Part shown: positions 34,464 through 43,638 of the stretch, piece after piece
How the letters are laid out: the number at the start of each line of letters is the position of its first letter
Position numbering within the stretch: position 1 is the stretch's first letter
Origin: Desulfobulbaceae bacterium
Lineage (GTDB): Bacteria > Desulfobacterota > Desulfobulbia > Desulfobulbales > Desulfocapsaceae
Direction of reading: 5' to 3'
Assembly: GCA_011390165.1 (NCBI GenBank)
Contig: JAABSV010000012.1
Span: forward strand, 16,395 to 80,394
Length of the DNA: 64,000 nt
The notes under the pieces: model-generated
What the model saw: only the letters and a program-made list of their open reading frames with translations
What the model was told of the DNA's origin: nothing
Database searches by the model: none
Position numbers and translations under genes: made by a program

Positions 34464-36284
34464 ATGAAACGAAGAGCTTTGATTCTGGGTGCAGTTCTGG
34501 TCGCGGTAGCCCTTGGTGGTTGTGCCGTACCGAAAAAGTCCCTGGTTCGCCAGCCACCGCCGGTGTCGCCGGTGGTGCCGGTGGTTCAGCAGACGCCGCC
34601 AGCGACGGAAACGCTGCCACAGGTGCGTCTGGAGATCCCGCAGGTGGACAGGGGAAAGGAACAGGCTGCCGAAACGGAAATGGCGGCAACCACCTATTTG
34701 AGTGAGCGAATTTTCGTCTATGGGGAGAAGCTTGAACGGTGGAAGGCACTCGATGCGCAGGCAGTTTCCAGCCAACTCAGCGAAACCGAAGCCGCCGAGA
34801 TGGTCAGCTGCTTCCGACAGCTCCAGCAGGTGATGAGTGGCTACAGCCAGTTGCGCGCCCAGTTGCTGCAGGGCTCGGCTGTGGCTGGCAGGGGTGGCTG
34901 GGAGGAGGAGATGGCCACTCTGCAGCGGCAGGATATCGAGTTTCTGGAAGAACCCTGTGGGCTTATGCTGGCTGAGCCTCCGGCTGAAGAGGTGCTGCCC
35001 ATCGCTCAGGAGATTGGCGGAGAGCTGGCTCGGTTCGAAGCGGAAATAGGTCTGCAGAGTGCTGCCGGTGCCTACGAGGAGGTGGTCCGGAAATGGTCCG
35101 AGGTTCCGCCAGACCAGCAGGTGTGGCTGCCGTTGTCCACCCGCCTTGCCGTCGCCAAAGCCCTGCTGGCCCTTCATCAGGAGGAACCGGCGGCGGAGGT
35201 GTACCAGCAGATGGTGGCGCAGATGACGAGTAACGAGGAACAGCCCGCTGATCTCTTCTCCCTGCGTAAAGTTCTTGCCGACATATACGTCGCTGCCGGG
35301 CGTTACCCCGCAGCTGCCCTGCAATACCAGCAGATTCTGGATGATTTCACCACAGCCAGGCAGTTGGAAGAGTGGGCGAAACTCCATCTTTCCATTCTTG
35401 AACGGGCCGATGACGGAGCGGATGAGCTGAAGGATTACGGTGCCATCCTGAGAAATTATCTTGGTTATGTGGCCGAGCGTGACGGTTTCTCGCTGCTCTG
35501 GCAGGGGGAGAAATTCCTCACCAGTTACCCCTACTCAGCGGTGGCGGCCAATGTTGAAATGATTATGGAAAAGACCTCTGCCGCAGCTGGAGAGTGGTTT
35601 AATCAGTTCCTTGCCGAGGTGGATCGGCTTAGCGCCGAGAAGCGCTACAGCGAGGCTTTGGAATTGCTCCAGAGTTTTCCGGTGGATATTGTCGGTGCCG
35701 ACCAGCTGGTAGTGATTCAGGAAAAAAATGAGTCGGTGCTCCTCGCCGAGGCGGTGGAACGGGAAACGGAACGGATGGGGCAGCTGCAGGATCTGCAGAA
35801 CCGCTGGAATAATGGCATGCTGTTGGCCAATGCCAAACGGTATGACGAGGCGATCGAGGTGTTTGCCGGTTTGCTCGACAGCGAGTACGCGGTTCGGGCG
35901 GAGGCCAGGATCAAGGAACTTTCCCTGGAGGCAGCCAAGGAGGAACGGAAGAAGGCCGCCGACATCTTTATCCGCTACACCAAGACCACCGACCTGGAGA
36001 GCCGGAAAACGCTGCTGCTGGAGACCAGGCGGGTGCTACGGGCAATTCTGGTCAACTATCCGGAGGTGGATATTGCCGCCAAGGTGGCTGACAATATCCG
36101 CCGGGTGGAGGAGGAAATGAATCTGGTAGACCCCGGGCTGCTGCTCCAGGCTGACGTAGAGGAGCCCGCCAGGCCCCTGGATGGGGTCGATCAGGTGTTC
36201 GCCCCGACGACTCCGCCAGCTGGGGCCGCGTCGCCGTCCCTTCGGGTGGCACCGACCGCGGTTGGGCGGCCAGTGGCGCAGTGA
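34464..36284 (+). CDS. Predicted outer-membrane lipoprotein with TPR-like helical repeats
   Basis: A 606-residue protein of unknown function. MKRRALILGAVLVAVALGGC is a lipoprotein signal with Cys20. A Pro/Gln linker (residues 25-60) leads to a long all-helical body with TPR-like pairs, for example EEPAAEVYQQMVAQM, YPAAALQYQQILDDF, RYSEALELLQSFP and RYDEAIEVFAGLLDSEYA. The last 50 residues are again Pro-rich and probably disordered. The start at 34464 was chosen for the signal peptide; the frame opens earlier inside the PBP gene. Ten bases from the class A PBP, it may be an outer-membrane partner, in the manner of LpoA for PBP1A, whose N-domain is also TPR-like. That role is inference. Confidence 0.75.
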   Translation: MKRRALILGAVLVAVALGGCAVPKKSLVRQPPPVSPVVPVVQQTPPATETLPQVRLEIPQVDRGKEQAAETEMAATTYLSERIFVYGEKLERWKALDAQAVSSQLSETEAAEMVSCFRQLQQVMSGYSQLRAQLLQGSAVAGRGGWEEEMATLQRQDIEFLEEPCGLMLAEPPAEEVLPIAQEIGGELARFEAEIGLQSAAGAYEEVVRKWSEVPPDQQVWLPLSTRLAVAKALLALHQEEPAAEVYQQMVAQMTSNEEQPADLFSLRKVLADIYVAAGRYPAAALQYQQILDDFTTARQLEEWAKLHLSILERADDGADELKDYGAILRNYLGYVAERDGFSLLWQGEKFLTSYPYSAVAANVEMIMEKTSAAAGEWFNQFLAEVDRLSAEKRYSEALELLQSFPVDIVGADQLVVIQEKNESVLLAEAVERETERMGQLQDLQNRWNNGMLLANAKRYDEAIEVFAGLLDSEYAVRAEARIKELSLEAAKEERKKAADIFIRYTKTTDLESRKTLLLETRRVLRAILVNYPEVDIAAKVADNIRRVEEEMNLVDPGLLLQADVEEPARPLDGVDQVFAPTTPPAGAASPSLRVAPTAVGRPVAQ

Positions 36285-36297
36285 GAGAGGTGGGCGA

Positions 36298-36972
36298 TTA
36301 TTCGCGGAGACGTATGGTGAGGAGCCCCTCCCCGACGCCGATGGCCTCGACACCATCGGCGAAGGCCTGCCAGAATCCGGGGTCGGCGCCAAACTCTTCG
36401 ACCAAGTCAACATTTTTGATTCCGCCAAGCCAGCTGTTGGGCATTGGCAGGCCCATGACGCTTACTCCGTGCAACTTTGCCACCGGCCGGCCACTCCGGT
36501 AGGCCAGCTCGGCACCGGCGGTTATTTTCAGGGTCTGCCCACCAAGTACCGGCAGATCCGGATCAAGGGGAAGAAGCAGCTTGATGCTGATCAGGTTTTC
36601 GGCCAGATCAATGGCCAGTTTGTCGGCCAGGTCGGTGTTTTTGGCGATCAGGGCATTGAGCTCGCGTTCGCTGAAGCTGATCTCCCGAGAGAGACCTGCC
36701 TCGCTGTACCGTTCCGGTTGTAACACCTTGCTCTCCCGGCCATCGGCAGAGGGCTGGGTCAGGGCGGCGACGCCTGTCAGTTTGCTCTGCAGTTCGTTCT
36801 CCTCCGCGGCAGTGAGGAGTACCGGGGTGAAGGGCGCCGGAAAGAGAAACAGCCGGACAAGCAAGAAGGTGACGAGGATGGCGATGGCCGTTGCGGCACC
36901 GACCATCGTCAACACCTGCATGCCGGAAAATCCTTTACCGGGGAGTGGCGGCGGGCTGGGTTGGATTTCCAT
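36298..36972 (-). CDS. Conserved-type membrane-anchored protein of unknown function
   Basis: A 224-residue protein that I do not recognise with certainty. A Pro-rich cytosolic start (MEIQPSPPPLPGKGFSG) precedes one membrane segment (MVGAATAIAILVTFLLVRLFLF, about 23-44). The remaining 180 residues would be periplasmic: SFSERELNALIAKNTDLADK, LLLPLDPDLPVLGGQTL and a VGEGLLTIRLRE C-terminus, a mixed alpha/beta pattern resembling lipid-binding or LmeA-like domains. AAAGGAG lies five bases ahead of ATG. It converges with the lipoprotein gene (13-base gap). Confidence 0.7.
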   Translation of the reverse strand: MEIQPSPPPLPGKGFSGMQVLTMVGAATAIAILVTFLLVRLFLFPAPFTPVLLTAAEENELQSKLTGVAALTQPSADGRESKVLQPERYSEAGLSREISFSERELNALIAKNTDLADKLAIDLAENLISIKLLLPLDPDLPVLGGQTLKITAGAELAYRSGRPVAKLHGVSVMGLPMPNSWLGGIKNVDLVEEFGADPGFWQAFADGVEAIGVGEGLLTIRLRE

Positions 36973-37020
36973 TGGTTCTCCTTTCTTTGCGAAGTGTTCT
37001 AACAGTTTTACTGTGAACCG

Positions 37021-37142
37021 TTCACCAGCACCCTTTTCGCCCGGTCAAACCACTTCACAGAGACTCTAGCTCGACGGCCTGTCTGAACGAACCTGGAGCA
37101 CTGGTTGACGGGTACAATCCGAGTTCTGCAGCCTTTTGCTGC
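37021..37142 (+). repeat. Dispersed repeat family 1, copy B
   Basis: Starts TTCACCAGCACCCTTTTCGC with CCGGTCAAACC, continues CTCGACGGCCTGTCTGAACG with AACCTGGAGCA, and ends GAGTTCTGCAGCCTTTTGCT with GC. It is the shortest clear copy and lies in the divergent gap between the 36298-36972 gene and the DJ-1 gene, ending about 40 bases before the latter's ATG, so it could affect its expression. Confidence 0.8.
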
Positions 37143-37182
37143 ACACAGGTGAGATCACCTTTTACTCTACATTGGAGCATAT

Positions 37183-37740
37183 ATGGACAAGAAAATACTG
37201 GTTCCCCTGGCTGAAGGCTTTGAAACCATTGAGGCGTTGAGTGTAGTTGACGTTTTTCGTCGGGCCGGCGCCGAGGTGGTGGTTGCTGCGGTAGGCGATT
37301 CCCTGCAGGTAACCTCTTCGCACCGGGTACCGGTGATAGCCGACATTCTGCTACAGGACTGCGCCGAGGAAAATTTTGCCCTCATTGTCCTCGCCGGGGG
37401 GATACCCGGAGCCGAAAACCTGAAGAACTCCACTCTTCTCGCCGAAATGCTGGCCAGACAGAACCAGGCTGGTCGAATGTTCGGAGCGATATGCGCCGCA
37501 CCGGCCGTTGTCCTTGAGCAGCAGGGGCTGCTTGCCGGCCGCGAGGCCACCTGCCACCCGGCCTTTGTCGATCGCCTGCAGACAGGGAAGAGACTGGACC
37601 AGGATGTGGTGACGGCCGGCAACTGCGTTACCGGCAGAGGTGCCGGGGCCTCCATCGATTTTGCCATGACCCTTCTTGGCCTCCTCTTTGGTGAGGAGAA
37701 ACGGGCCCAGGTCGCCAAGGGCATGGCTTTACCGGATTGA
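37183..37740 (+). CDS. DJ-1/PfpI family protein (YajL/ThiJ-like)
   Basis: A 185-residue cytosolic protein of the DJ-1 superfamily. KILVPLAEGFETIEALSVVD contains the conserved Glu14 near the active site, and GAICAAPAVVLEQQGLL is the nucleophile elbow with Cys104. ATCHPAF and NCVTGRGAGASIDFAMTLL are also conserved. Family members act as glyoxalase/deglycase or oxidative-stress chaperones; the exact activity cannot be read from sequence. GGAG lies six bases ahead of ATG. It appears monocistronic, with a MITE-like element after it. Confidence 0.92.
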   Translation: MDKKILVPLAEGFETIEALSVVDVFRRAGAEVVVAAVGDSLQVTSSHRVPVIADILLQDCAEENFALIVLAGGIPGAENLKNSTLLAEMLARQNQAGRMFGAICAAPAVVLEQQGLLAGREATCHPAFVDRLQTGKRLDQDVVTAGNCVTGRGAGASIDFAMTLLGLLFGEEKRAQVAKGMALPD

Positions 37741-37838
37741 GTCGGGCCGGGGGCATCGTCACCCCTTTGGCGGCTACATTTTCTCCCTTCTACTGTGGCC
37801 GTTGTCGAGGGAGTGTAAGGAGTAATTCGAGAAGAAAC

Positions 37839-37989
37839 TTTAGGCCACCTTGAAAAATGGTATTTCCGCCCAACCTCTGCGTTGAACGAAACAATTTGTC
37901 CTCGGAATATCAACTATATGCCTGCGGCAAATTGTTTTCTTTCGCCTTGATTTTGAACGGAAATTCGAATTTTTCAAGGCAGCCTTTAA
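37839..37989. repeat. MITE-like repeat family 2, copy 1
   Basis: About 150 bases with terminal inverted repeats: left TTTAGGCCACCTTGAAAAAT, right ATTTTTCAAGGCAGCCTTTA. Inside, ACAATTTG and CAAATTGTTTTC form a second inverted pair, so the whole strand can fold into a long hairpin. No open frame of interest. A copy with the same ends and internal blocks (TATTTCCGCCC, CTGCGTTGAAC, TTTCGCCTTG, TTTTGAACGGAAATTCGAA) lies near 57.1 kb. It sits in the convergent gap between the DJ-1 and Nudix genes. Confidence 0.82.
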
Positions 37990-38028
37990 CGATACAGATA
38001 AATCCCGGTGTCGGAAAGGCAAATATTT

Positions 38029-38541
38029 TTACCCCGGTGGCATGGCAAGAACTGAGCAGAGAAGGCGATAGGTAAATCCCCAGAGGTAGTAGTCCTCCAT
38101 GGGAAATGTCGGATAAAGCCGTCCAGGGACCATCTCCACCTGCAGGTGGCGCTCCTGGTCAAGGAAGTGGCGGGCCATCAGCCAGTGGCCGCTGCGGATT
38201 TCCCTGGGATTAAGAGAAAGGGGCGGCCGTTCCGCCAGCGTAAAGAGAAATGGCTGGACCCACAAGGGCCGTGGTGACTCGCGACCGGCTGGCTGCGGCA
38301 CCAGGCTCTGTTCGAGCTGGTGGTGGCTGAGGGCAATTCCGGTCTCTTCAGCAGTTTCCCGGAGGCAGGTGGCCAGCAGGTCTCGGTCGAAGGGATCTTT
38401 TCTTCCCCCCGGAAAGGAAAAATGCCCCGACCAGGGGTCATTGGGGTGGGCGGCCCGCCGCAGAACAAGAACACTCTCTTCCGGGATGGTGCTGCGGATA
38501 ATGGCCACGGCGGCGGCGACTTCCGAAGTGAAAGAGGGCAT
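38029..38541 (-). CDS. Nudix hydrolase, CoA pyrophosphatase-like
   Basis: A 170-residue Nudix protein. The Nudix box is GGRKDPFDRDLLATCLRETA followed by EETGI; the usual first Glu position is Asp here, but the REUXEEXGU core is intact. SVLVLRRAAHPNDPWSGHFS and FPGG upstream resemble the CoA/8-oxo-dGTP hydrolase group (YeaB/NudL), which cleaves CoA or related diphosphates. The start is placed at 38541 (MPSFTSEVAAAVAIIRSTIP); the frame is open to 38730, but that part is repetitive (CFRHCFRQ). The ribosome-binding site is weak, so the start is less certain than the family. Confidence 0.85.
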   Translation of the reverse strand: MPSFTSEVAAAVAIIRSTIPEESVLVLRRAAHPNDPWSGHFSFPGGRKDPFDRDLLATCLRETAEETGIALSHHQLEQSLVPQPAGRESPRPLWVQPFLFTLAERPPLSLNPREIRSGHWLMARHFLDQERHLQVEMVPGRLYPTFPMEDYYLWGFTYRLLCSVLAMPPG

Positions 38542-38570
38542 GGGGGGCCTGGAATTGTTGAGGGTTGTCT

Positions 38571-38606
38571 GCCTGAAACAGTGCCTGAAACAGTGCTTGA
38601 AACGAG
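38571..38606 (+). repeat. Short 12-base tandem repeat upstream of the Nudix gene
   Basis: GCCTGAAACAGT occurs twice in tandem followed by the variant GCTTGAAACGAG. It lies in the 203-base divergent gap between the Nudix gene and the small 38745-38963 gene, close to where the Nudix promoter should be. Confidence 0.65.
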
Positions 38607-38744
38607 GTTTTCTGCCGGCAAAATAGTTGTTTTTCCGGGAAAAGCAAGAGGAGCGGGCGGGGCGACAATCCTCATCCGGCACCGGCAACGGCAGAACCGA
38701 TTCGTGTGTCGGGGCTGGCACAGCGTTCAACCGAGAGGTTTATG

Positions 38745-38963
38745 ATGGCAGAAACAGTCACAGTTTTTCGCCCCTATCCCCTGCAGGCTGGGCAAAAGAT
38801 CCGTATCGATGGCGGCCGTCGTCAAGGAGACTGGCAGGTGGTCGACAGTGACGACAGCAAGGTCACCCTCCGCTGCCCTGTTTCCGGCCGGGAGTTCACC
38901 TGGGACCGCTTTTGCTACTGGGTTTCTGAAGAGCAGGGAGCTGTCTGGCCGAAGGAACCGTGA
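38745..38963 (+). CDS. Hypothetical small protein, 72 residues
   Basis: Not recognised. MAETVTVFRPYPLQAGQKIR continues with IDGGRRQGDWQVVDSDDSKV and TLRCPVSGREFTWDRFCYWV, which reads as a compact beta-barrel-like fold with two Cys and several Trp. The ATG at 38745 is six bases behind GAGG; an ATG three bases earlier is too close. No membrane segment. It is divergent from the Nudix gene and its end overlaps the antisense tail of the small gene after the RND pump. Composition looks protein-like throughout. Confidence 0.65.
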   Translation: MAETVTVFRPYPLQAGQKIRIDGGRRQGDWQVVDSDDSKVTLRCPVSGREFTWDRFCYWVSEEQGAVWPKEP

Positions 38964-39219
38964 CGCTATCTCGAGCAGGCCTCAACGCAACTGTGGCGCA
39001 GTGGCCTGCTGGTCGGAGAGAGCTCTCGTCAGGGCAGTGATGAGTGGTTCGGCGGAGAATTATGGTGCCGCTGAGCGGATGCCGCCGGTATCTGGCGATC
39101 ACCTCGGCGAGCTTTTCCTGCCGGCCGCTTTCCACCGCCTCGGCAAAGGCCGAGGAGAGGTCGTTGCCGAGGTCTCGGCTCTGTCGGTCGGTAAAGGGGT
39201 TGAAATTCTCTGTCGGCAT
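38896..39219 (-). CDS. Hypothetical small protein after the RND pump (C-terminus doubtful)
   Basis: Up to 107 residues. The first half, MPTENFNPFTDRQSRDLGND followed by LSSAFAEAVESGRQEKLAEV, is a convincing helical protein start, seven bases after the RND pump stop and with GAGGGG upstream. The second half is Arg/Pro/Ser-rich, and its last 22 codons lie antisense to the 38745-38963 gene, so the natural stop may have been lost or the frame shifted near residue 45-50. I remember similar NPF-x-DR-x-SRD proteins beside RND pumps but cannot verify this here. Function unknown. Confidence 0.5.
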   Translation of the reverse strand: MPTENFNPFTDRQSRDLGNDLSSAFAEAVESGRQEKLAEVIARYRRHPLSGTIILRRTTHHCPDESSLRPAGHCATVALRPARDSVTVPSARQLPALQKPSSKSGPR

Positions 39220-39226
39220 GAGACGG

Positions 39227-42200
39227 CTACCCCTCAGCCGGAAGTTGGTGCCGCCCTTTCTTGACCATGTAGTAGAGAACCGGCACGGCCATCCGGCTGA
39301 TCAGCAGGGAGGCGATCTCGCCGAACATCAGGGAAATGGCCAGCCCCTGGAAGATCGGGTCGGCAAGGATCACCGAGGCTCCGATGACCACCGCCAGAGC
39401 CGTGAGGAGCATCGGTCGGAAGCGGATTGCGCCGGCATCCACCACCGCTTTGGCGAGCGGTTCACCGTGGCGCAAGCGGAGTTCGATAAAGTCCACCAGA
39501 ATGATCGAGTTGCGGACGACGATCCCCGCCCCGGCCATGAAGCCGATCATCGAGGTGGCGGTGAAAAATGCCCCGAAGCCCCAGTGTGCAGGAAGGATGC
39601 CGATCAGGGAAAAGGGGATTGCCGCCATCACGACAAGAGGGGTGACGTAGTTCTTGAACCAGCCAACCATCAGCATGTAGATCAGTACCATGACCACACA
39701 GAAGGCCAGGCCGAGGTCGCGGAACACCTCCAGGGTGATATGCCACTCCCCGTCCCATTTCATTGACGGTTCCCCTTCGGTAAAGGGCTGGTTCAGGTTA
39801 TAGATGGTCACCTTCTCCTCCAGCCCGCCGAAATTGCGGCCGTCCAACTCGGCCAGACGCTGATTGATATCAAAAATGGCGTAGACCGGGCTTTCAACCA
39901 GATCGGCCACGTCAGCGGTGACGTAGATCACCGGCTTGAGATTTTTTCGATAGATCGGTTGTTCCACCGTCGTTTCGGCTACCACCACCAGTTCTCGCAG
40001 GGGAACCAGGGGTGCCTGCGGAGTGGTTTCCGAACGGAGGGAGATATTGAGAATCGAGTCTATCCTGGCCCGGAGTTCGATCGGCAGCTCGAGGACCATG
40101 TTCACCGGTTCTTTTTCTGCCGGGAGATGGTAGAGATCAAAGGAGTATCCACGAACACCGATCTCGATGGCCCGGGTAATCTGTTTTTCGGAGATGCCGT
40201 TCAGGGCCGCCTTCTCCTTGTCGACAGTGATGATTTTCCGCACTCGCTCCTCTTCCCGGAACCAGTCGACATCCACCACTCCCGTGGTGGCGGCGATGAT
40301 CCCTTTCACCTCAGTGGCCAGGCGGAGCCGATCCTCGTCAGTGGGGCCGTACACCTCGGCAACGAGGGTTTGGAGGACCGGCGGGCCAGGTGGCACTTCC
40401 GCCACCGCCACTGCCGCCCCGTACCGGGCGGCGATGGCCGCCAGGGCCGGTCGAACCCGGGTGGCGATATCGTGGCTCTGCAGGCTGCGCGCATGTTTGG
40501 GCAGCAGATTCACCTGGATATCGGCAACCGTCGGACCACTGCGCAGGAAGTAGTGACGTACCAGACCATTGAAATTGTAGGGGGAGGCGGTACCGATATA
40601 GAGCTGGTAGTCGGTCACCGTCGGCTCTTGCCGAACCACCGCCGCCATCTCCATGGCCACCCGGGCGGTGTGCTCGAGGGTTGAGCCTTCCGGCATGTTG
40701 AGGATCACCTGGAATTCGCTCTTGTTGTCAAAGGGAAGCATCTTCACCTTGACCAGGCCGAGATAGACCATGGCACAGGCGGCGAGGAGCAGGGTGGTGA
40801 TCAGGGCAAAGAAGGCCACCCGCCAGCCGGCATGGGCCAGCAGTGGATCCATTATCCGGTGATAGATTCGGGTGAACCAGTCATCCGGGGTCTTCTCCTC
40901 GCCTTCGTCGGTGGTGTGCACCGGCTGTTTTTTCAGGATGTGGGTGGCCGCCCATGGGGTGACGGTGAAGGCAATCACCAGGGAAAAGAGCATCGCTGCC
41001 GATGAACCGACGGGAATGGGGCGCATGTAAGGCCCCATCAGGCCGCCGACAAAGGCCATTGGCAAGATGGCGGCGATCACCGCCCAGGTGGCAAGAATGG
41101 TCGGGTTGCCAACTTCCGATACCGCCTCGATGGCCACATCGGTTCGCGAGCGATTGCGGTTGCCGGGCAGACGAAGGTGGCGAACGATATTCTCCACCAC
41201 CACAATGGCGTCGTCGACCAGGATGCCGATGGAGAAGATCAGGGCAAAGAGGGTGATCCGGTTGAGGGTGTAGCCGTACAGATAAAAGACCAGCAGGGTC
41301 AGGGCGAGGGTGGAGGGGATGGCCAGCATCACCACGATCGACTCTCGCCAGCCGAGAAAGAGCAGGATAAGCAGGGCAACCCCGAAAACGGCAATGCCCA
41401 TGTGGAACAGCAGTTCGTTGGATTTTTCCGCTGCCGTGGCCCCGTAATCACGGGTAACACTCACCTGGAGGTCGGCGGGGATCAGGGTGCCGCGGAGGCT
41501 CTCCACCTTGCTGAGAACGTCGGTGACCACGCTGACCGCGTTTGCCCCGGGACGCTTGGCGATGGAAAGAGTGACCGCCGGGGCCAGCCCGTGTCCATCG
41601 GTGCTGCCATGGAGGACGTAGTCGGCCGGTTCCTCCGGGCCGTCGGAGATGGTCGCCACTTCGTCGAGATAGACCGGTTTTCCACCATAGACACCCACCA
41701 CCACACGCCCTATCTCCTCGGCGCTCTGCAAAAAACTGCCAGTCTGCAGTTCGACAAGGTGGTTCTGTGCCACCAGACTGCCCGAGTGCGACTGGCTGTT
41801 TACCGCCTGTATCCGCGGGGCCAGTTCGGTGACGGTAAGATTTCTCGCTGCCAGGGCCAGGGGGTCGAAGTGGATGGTCAACTGGCGTCTGGTGCCGCCG
41901 ATCAGCTTGGTCTCCGCCACATCCTTGATGCTTTTCACCGCATCGTCCACCTGGCCGGCCAGCCGGCGGAGGATGTAATGGTCATAGCCCTCGCCGTGGA
42001 AGGTGAGGGCCATGATCGGGACATCGTCTATGGTGTGCGGTTTGATCAGCGGCGGCTGGACGCTGTGCGGAATCCGGTCGAAATTGGTGGCCAGTTTCTG
42101 GTTCAACCGGACAATGGCGTTTTCCAGGTTCTCCCCGACATAAAAGCGGACAATCAACAGGCTCGAGCCGGGCATGGAGGTGGAGTAGATATACTCCACC

Positions 42201-42460
42201 CCGGGCAGTTCGTAGAGCAGTTTCTCCATGGGAATGGTGAGCCGTTCCTCAACCTCCCGGGGGGTGGCGCCAGGCATGCTGACCATGACGTCGATCATCG
42301 GCACCTTGATCTGCGGTTCCTCCTCGCGGGGGAGCATCATCACTGCCAGCAGGCCGAGGAGGAGGGAGGCTAGTATCCCCAACGGGGTTAGGGGGGAGTT
42401 GACAAAGGCCCGGGCCAGTTTTCCGGCAAATCCGTTGGTATGCAGGGAAGAATCGTTCAT
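39227..42460 (-). CDS. RND efflux transporter permease subunit (HAE1/AcrB superfamily)
   Basis: A 1077-residue inner-membrane pump driven by protons. The N-terminus [20 protein letters not shown] enters TM1, then [23 protein letters not shown]-type porter sequence typical of the family. The mid region [20 protein letters not shown] has the paired Asp residues of the TM4 proton relay, and [20 protein letters not shown] is the second-half equivalent in TM10. Two large periplasmic loops are present. The substrate is unknown; the PREEEPQI start is frequent in pumps of the VexF/heavy-metal-independent type. It is the third gene of a TolC-adaptor-pump operon, 37 bases after the adaptor. Confidence 0.95.
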   Translation of the reverse strand: MNDSSLHTNGFAGKLARAFVNSPLTPLGILASLLLGLLAVMMLPREEEPQIKVPMIDVMVSMPGATPREVEERLTIPMEKLLYELPGVEYIYSTSMPGSSLLIVRFYVGENLENAIVRLNQKLATNFDRIPHSVQPPLIKPHTIDDVPIMALTFHGEGYDHYILRRLAGQVDDAVKSIKDVAETKLIGGTRRQLTIHFDPLALAARNLTVTELAPRIQAVNSQSHSGSLVAQNHLVELQTGSFLQSAEEIGRVVVGVYGGKPVYLDEVATISDGPEEPADYVLHGSTDGHGLAPAVTLSIAKRPGANAVSVVTDVLSKVESLRGTLIPADLQVSVTRDYGATAAEKSNELLFHMGIAVFGVALLILLFLGWRESIVVMLAIPSTLALTLLVFYLYGYTLNRITLFALIFSIGILVDDAIVVVENIVRHLRLPGNRNRSRTDVAIEAVSEVGNPTILATWAVIAAILPMAFVGGLMGPYMRPIPVGSSAAMLFSLVIAFTVTPWAATHILKKQPVHTTDEGEEKTPDDWFTRIYHRIMDPLLAHAGWRVAFFALITTLLLAACAMVYLGLVKVKMLPFDNKSEFQVILNMPEGSTLEHTARVAMEMAAVVRQEPTVTDYQLYIGTASPYNFNGLVRHYFLRSGPTVADIQVNLLPKHARSLQSHDIATRVRPALAAIAARYGAAVAVAEVPPGPPVLQTLVAEVYGPTDEDRLRLATEVKGIIAATTGVVDVDWFREEERVRKIITVDKEKAALNGISEKQITRAIEIGVRGYSFDLYHLPAEKEPVNMVLELPIELRARIDSILNISLRSETTPQAPLVPLRELVVVAETTVEQPIYRKNLKPVIYVTADVADLVESPVYAIFDINQRLAELDGRNFGGLEEKVTIYNLNQPFTEGEPSMKWDGEWHITLEVFRDLGLAFCVVMVLIYMLMVGWFKNYVTPLVVMAAIPFSLIGILPAHWGFGAFFTATSMIGFMAGAGIVVRNSIILVDFIELRLRHGEPLAKAVVDAGAIRFRPMLLTALAVVIGASVILADPIFQGLAISLMFGEIASLLISRMAVPVLYYMVKKGRHQLPAEG

Positions 42461-42497
42461 ATTGTTTAAGTCAGCAGAAGGGGAATGGGGGGAAGGC

Positions 42498-43532
42498 TTA
42501 GCGGATTTCTACCGGTTGACCATCCTGGAGACGGCGATTTCCAGCGACGACAACCTGCTCCTGCCCCTGCAGTCCGCTGAGAATTTCCACCCGGCCATCC
42601 TGGCGGGTGCCACTGCGAACCAGGCGTAACCTGGCCACACCATCCTCGACAACAAAGAGGCGCTCGATCTGCCCGAGAGGGAGGAGAGCCTCTCCGGGGA
42701 CGGTGAGGGTCTCGGTCTCGTTCGATGCCAGGGTCACCCTGGCAAACTGACCGGCGCGAAGGGTTGGGTGGCCGGGCAGACGCAGTTTGATCGGTACGGT
42801 TCGGGAGGTTGGGTCGGCAGTCGGGGAAACTTCCGCCACCACCCCGTCCAGTTGCAGATCGATGGAGGGTATGAAGACCGGCAAAATGTCCCCTTTGTTC
42901 ACCTGCAGCATCATTGCCTCCGGGAGATCGGTGACCACCTCGAGCTGTTCGGCCGATTCGATCTTCAAGAGGGTTCGTCCTGGCGTGGCCAGGTCTCCGA
43001 CATTGGCGAATTTTCTGGTTATAATCCCGGAAAACGGGGCGGTAATCCGGGTGTAGTCAAGCATCGTCTGTGCTTGACGGAAGCTTGCTTCGGCAATTTT
43101 CAAGGTGTCCTGCAGGGATTTGACCGTCTCCTGGGTGGCGGCATTTTTCTTCAGCAGACTTTCCTCCCTGGCCAGGTTGCGCCGGGCCTGGGCCAGCTGT
43201 GCCTCCGCCTGCTGGAGCTGGGCGGAAATCTCGCCGGCAACCAGTTCCACCAACAGCTCGTCTCGCTCTACCCGAGAGCCCAGATCCACCGGCATCGTAA
43301 TGATGTTGCCGGATATCTTGGCGGCAATTTCCGCCTGCGCCACAGCCTGAACGGTCCCGACAACCTCTGCCAGACGGGCAGCGCTGACCGACTGTACCGT
43401 GGCCACCGAGATTGGGCTGACCGGCAGGCTGGAGGCAGATTTTGCCGGGTTGGCCTCTTCCTTGCTGCAGCCGTTGAGGAGCAAGCAGAGGGTCGCCGCC
43501 GCAAAGGTGCTCATGGATACTGTCAATTTCAT
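42498..43532 (-). CDS. RND efflux periplasmic adaptor subunit (MFP, lipoprotein)
   Basis: A 344-residue adaptor bridging pump and outer-membrane channel. The N-terminus [20 protein letters not shown] gives a lipobox with Cys22. A lipoyl half-motif ([20 protein letters not shown]), a helical hairpin (residues about 100-150, [20 protein letters not shown]), the second lipoyl half ([20 protein letters not shown]) and a beta-barrel domain follow in the usual order. It lies between tolC-like and pump genes on the same strand. Confidence 0.95.
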   Translation of the reverse strand: MKLTVSMSTFAAATLCLLLNGCSKEEANPAKSASSLPVSPISVATVQSVSAARLAEVVGTVQAVAQAEIAAKISGNIITMPVDLGSRVERDELLVELVAGEISAQLQQAEAQLAQARRNLAREESLLKKNAATQETVKSLQDTLKIAEASFRQAQTMLDYTRITAPFSGIITRKFANVGDLATPGRTLLKIESAEQLEVVTDLPEAMMLQVNKGDILPVFIPSIDLQLDGVVAEVSPTADPTSRTVPIKLRLPGHPTLRAGQFARVTLASNETETLTVPGEALLPLGQIERLFVVEDGVARLRLVRSGTRQDGRVEILSGLQGQEQVVVAGNRRLQDGQPVEIR

Positions 43533-43638
43533 TGTTCTCTCCTTTTCCGGCAGTAGTGCCGGTGTTGCTCAACGGCGAAAACCCTCCCATCCTGCATTGT
43601 ATGCCGGTATAAGGCACCGGCCTCACGCGGTTGGCTTT

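Noticed and set aside
41177..42373. 398-codon plus-strand frame inside the RND pump gene
   Set aside because: Gln/His/Gly/Asp-rich shadow of the pump reading frame on the other strand.
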